Assembly (NCBI GenBank): GCA_900549955.1 | Contig: URQH01000013.1 | Coordinates: 1-46,037 of the forward strand | DNA length: 46,037 bases | Reading direction: 5' to 3' | DNA from: an uncultured Eubacteriales bacterium | Lineage (GTDB): Bacteria; Bacillota; Clostridia; Christensenellales; CAG-138 | Shown here: piece by piece, positions 45,076 to 46,037 of the stretch | Numbering within the stretch: position 1 is the first letter of the stretch | Layout of the letters: the number at the start of each line of letters is the position of its first letter | Made by a program: the position numbers and the translations under genes | Notes under the pieces: generated by a model | What the model was told of the DNA's origin: nothing | Databases searched by the model: none | Seen by the model: the letters and a program-made list of their open reading frames with translations, nothing else

Positions 45076-46037
45076 ATGACCCGACGCCTGTATCTCGAAG
45101 ACAGCCACCTGACCCGCTGCCGCGCGCGCGTGCTCTCCTGCACGCCGGCGCAGACGGGCTACGACCTCACGCTCGACCAGACGGTCTTTTTCCCCAACGC
45201 CGGCGGCCAGCCGTGCGACACCGGCACGCTCCGCTTTGCCGGCGGCGCCGTCACGGTCACCGGCTGCGACGAGGCGGACGGCGCGCTCCTCCACCACGCC
45301 GACCGGCCCGTGCCGGCGGGCACGGACGTGGAGGCGGAAATCGACTGGGCGCGCCGCTTCGACCACATGCAGCAGCACACCGGCGAGCACCTGCTCTCCT
45401 GGTGCGCGTTTTCGCGCTTTGGCGCGGTGAACGTGGGCTTCCACCTGTCCGAAACCTACGGCACGATCGACCTCGACCGGCCGCTCGACGCCGCGCAGCT
45501 AACGGAGCTGGAGCGGGCCGCAAACGAGCTGGCCGCGCGCGACCTCGCCGTGACCGCCGCAAGCTATGCGTCCGAAGCGGCGCTCGAGGGCCTGCCGCTG
45601 CGCAAGCACGCGGAGGGGCTGACCGCGCCGATCCGCGTCGTGACCATCGAGGGGGCGGACTGCTGCACCTGCTGCGCGCCGCACTGCGCGCGCACCGGGG
45701 AGATCGGCATGCTGTTCCTCACCGACGCCGTGGCCTGGAAGGGCGGCGTGCGCCTCACGTTCCTGTGCGGCCTGCGCGCGCTCCGGCACGCCCGCGCCAT
45801 GCACGACGCGGTGGACCGCCTCGCGCGGCGGTTTTCCACGGGCCGCGAAAACGTGGAGGCGGCCGTGCAGAAGCAGACGGACGAGCTGAGCGCCGCCCGC
45901 AGGGCAGAGCGCGCGCTCGGCGCCCAGGTCTCCGCCTATCTCGCCCGGGAGCTGCGCGCCGGCGCGGCGGAGATGCTGCAGGCGCTGAAGGACCGGGGCT
46001 ACCGCATCGGCGTCATATCCAACAACGCCTCGCTTTA
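45076..46037 (+). CDS. AlaX-type alanyl-tRNA editing protein, partial, with HAD-like sequence at its cut end
   Basis: Trans-editing hydrolase that removes mischarged amino acids from tRNA-Ala. The editing domain has the zinc motif HTGEH (His101, His105) and CCAPH (Cys198, His202), and the GGRI-type strand appears as KGGVRLTFLCG. A helical segment (240-295) leads towards the DHHA1 position. The last 25 residues, from AAEMLQALKDRGYRIGVISN, do not look like DHHA1 but like the motif II region of a HAD phosphatase. The frame is open at the window edge, about 320 codons in. AAAGGGGA precedes ATG 45076. Confidence 0.85.
   Translation, partial: MTRRLYLEDSHLTRCRARVLSCTPAQTGYDLTLDQTVFFPNAGGQPCDTGTLRFAGGAVTVTGCDEADGALLHHADRPVPAGTDVEAEIDWARRFDHMQQHTGEHLLSWCAFSRFGAVNVGFHLSETYGTIDLDRPLDAAQLTELERAANELAARDLAVTAASYASEAALEGLPLRKHAEGLTAPIRVVTIEGADCCTCCAPHCARTGEIGMLFLTDAVAWKGGVRLTFLCGLRALRHARAMHDAVDRLARRFSTGRENVEAAVQKQTDELSAARRAERALGAQVSAYLARELRAGAAEMLQALKDRGYRIGVISNNASL

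Overview
The window is about 46 kb of high-GC DNA with dense, short-gapped operons, good Shine-Dalgarno sequences and sigma-A type promoters. The gene content points to a strictly anaerobic Gram-positive of the class Clostridia, perhaps a gut Christensenellales or Oscillospirales relative: pyruvate:ferredoxin oxidoreductase, oxygen-sensitive class III ribonucleotide reductase, a probable selenium-dependent molybdenum hydroxylase, an EFR1-type ferredoxin and a GlgBCDA glycogen operon. The placement is inferred from gene content; no rRNA or tRNA gene is visible.

Layout. (1) 0.1-7 kb, envelope and division: an L,D-transpeptidase, a membrane-anchored four-repeat peptidoglycan-binding NlpC/P60 hydrolase and an MreB paralogue on the minus strand, divergent from ftsA-ftsZ. 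(2) 7-9.8 kb, small accessory genes: a CPHC thioredoxin-fold protein, a 52-aa two-helix membrane protein, two genes of visibly lower GC, and a membrane-tethered HTH regulator. (3) 9.9-13.3 kb, nrdD-nrdG plus a translationally coupled 58-aa gene, behind a regulatory region with two NrdR-box pairs and DnaA-box-like repeats. (4) 13.4-15.4 kb, serC-serA. (5) 15.5-20.6 kb, a BMP-family nucleoside ABC transporter (lipoprotein, ATPase, two permeases) behind a strongly structured leader. (6) 20.9-29.3 kb, a purine-catabolism-like cluster: a zinc-ribbon threonine-synthase-like PLP enzyme divergent from ssnA-ygfK-xdh. (7) 29.5-31.2 kb, a Band 7/SPFH protein and an SGNH hydrolase. (8) 31.6-35.2 kb, PFOR under a perfect consensus promoter. 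(9) 35.8-37.8 kb, an SLC13/ArsB-like permease converging on an EFR1 ferredoxin. (10) 37.8-44.9 kb, the glycogen operon glgB-glgC-glgD-glgA followed by a HAD phosphatase. (11) 45.1 kb to the end, an alanyl-tRNA editing protein cut by the window edge.

How it fits together. The BMP transporter probably brings in purine nucleosides or bases. SsnA (amidohydrolase), YgfK (flavin/Fe-S reductase) and the molybdenum hydroxylase are the core of the E. coli yge/ygf-type anaerobic purine locus, and the PLP enzyme beside them could act late in the same route. PFOR would turn pyruvate into acetyl-CoA and reduced ferredoxin. Glycogen genes store excess glucose.

No CRISPR array, insertion sequence, tRNA, rRNA or prophage gene is visible. 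The observations most worth a second look are the nrdDG control region, the bmpA leader RNA, the partial purine cluster with its odd PLP enzyme, the basic tail on GlgA, and the HAD-like sequence at the very end of the editing protein.
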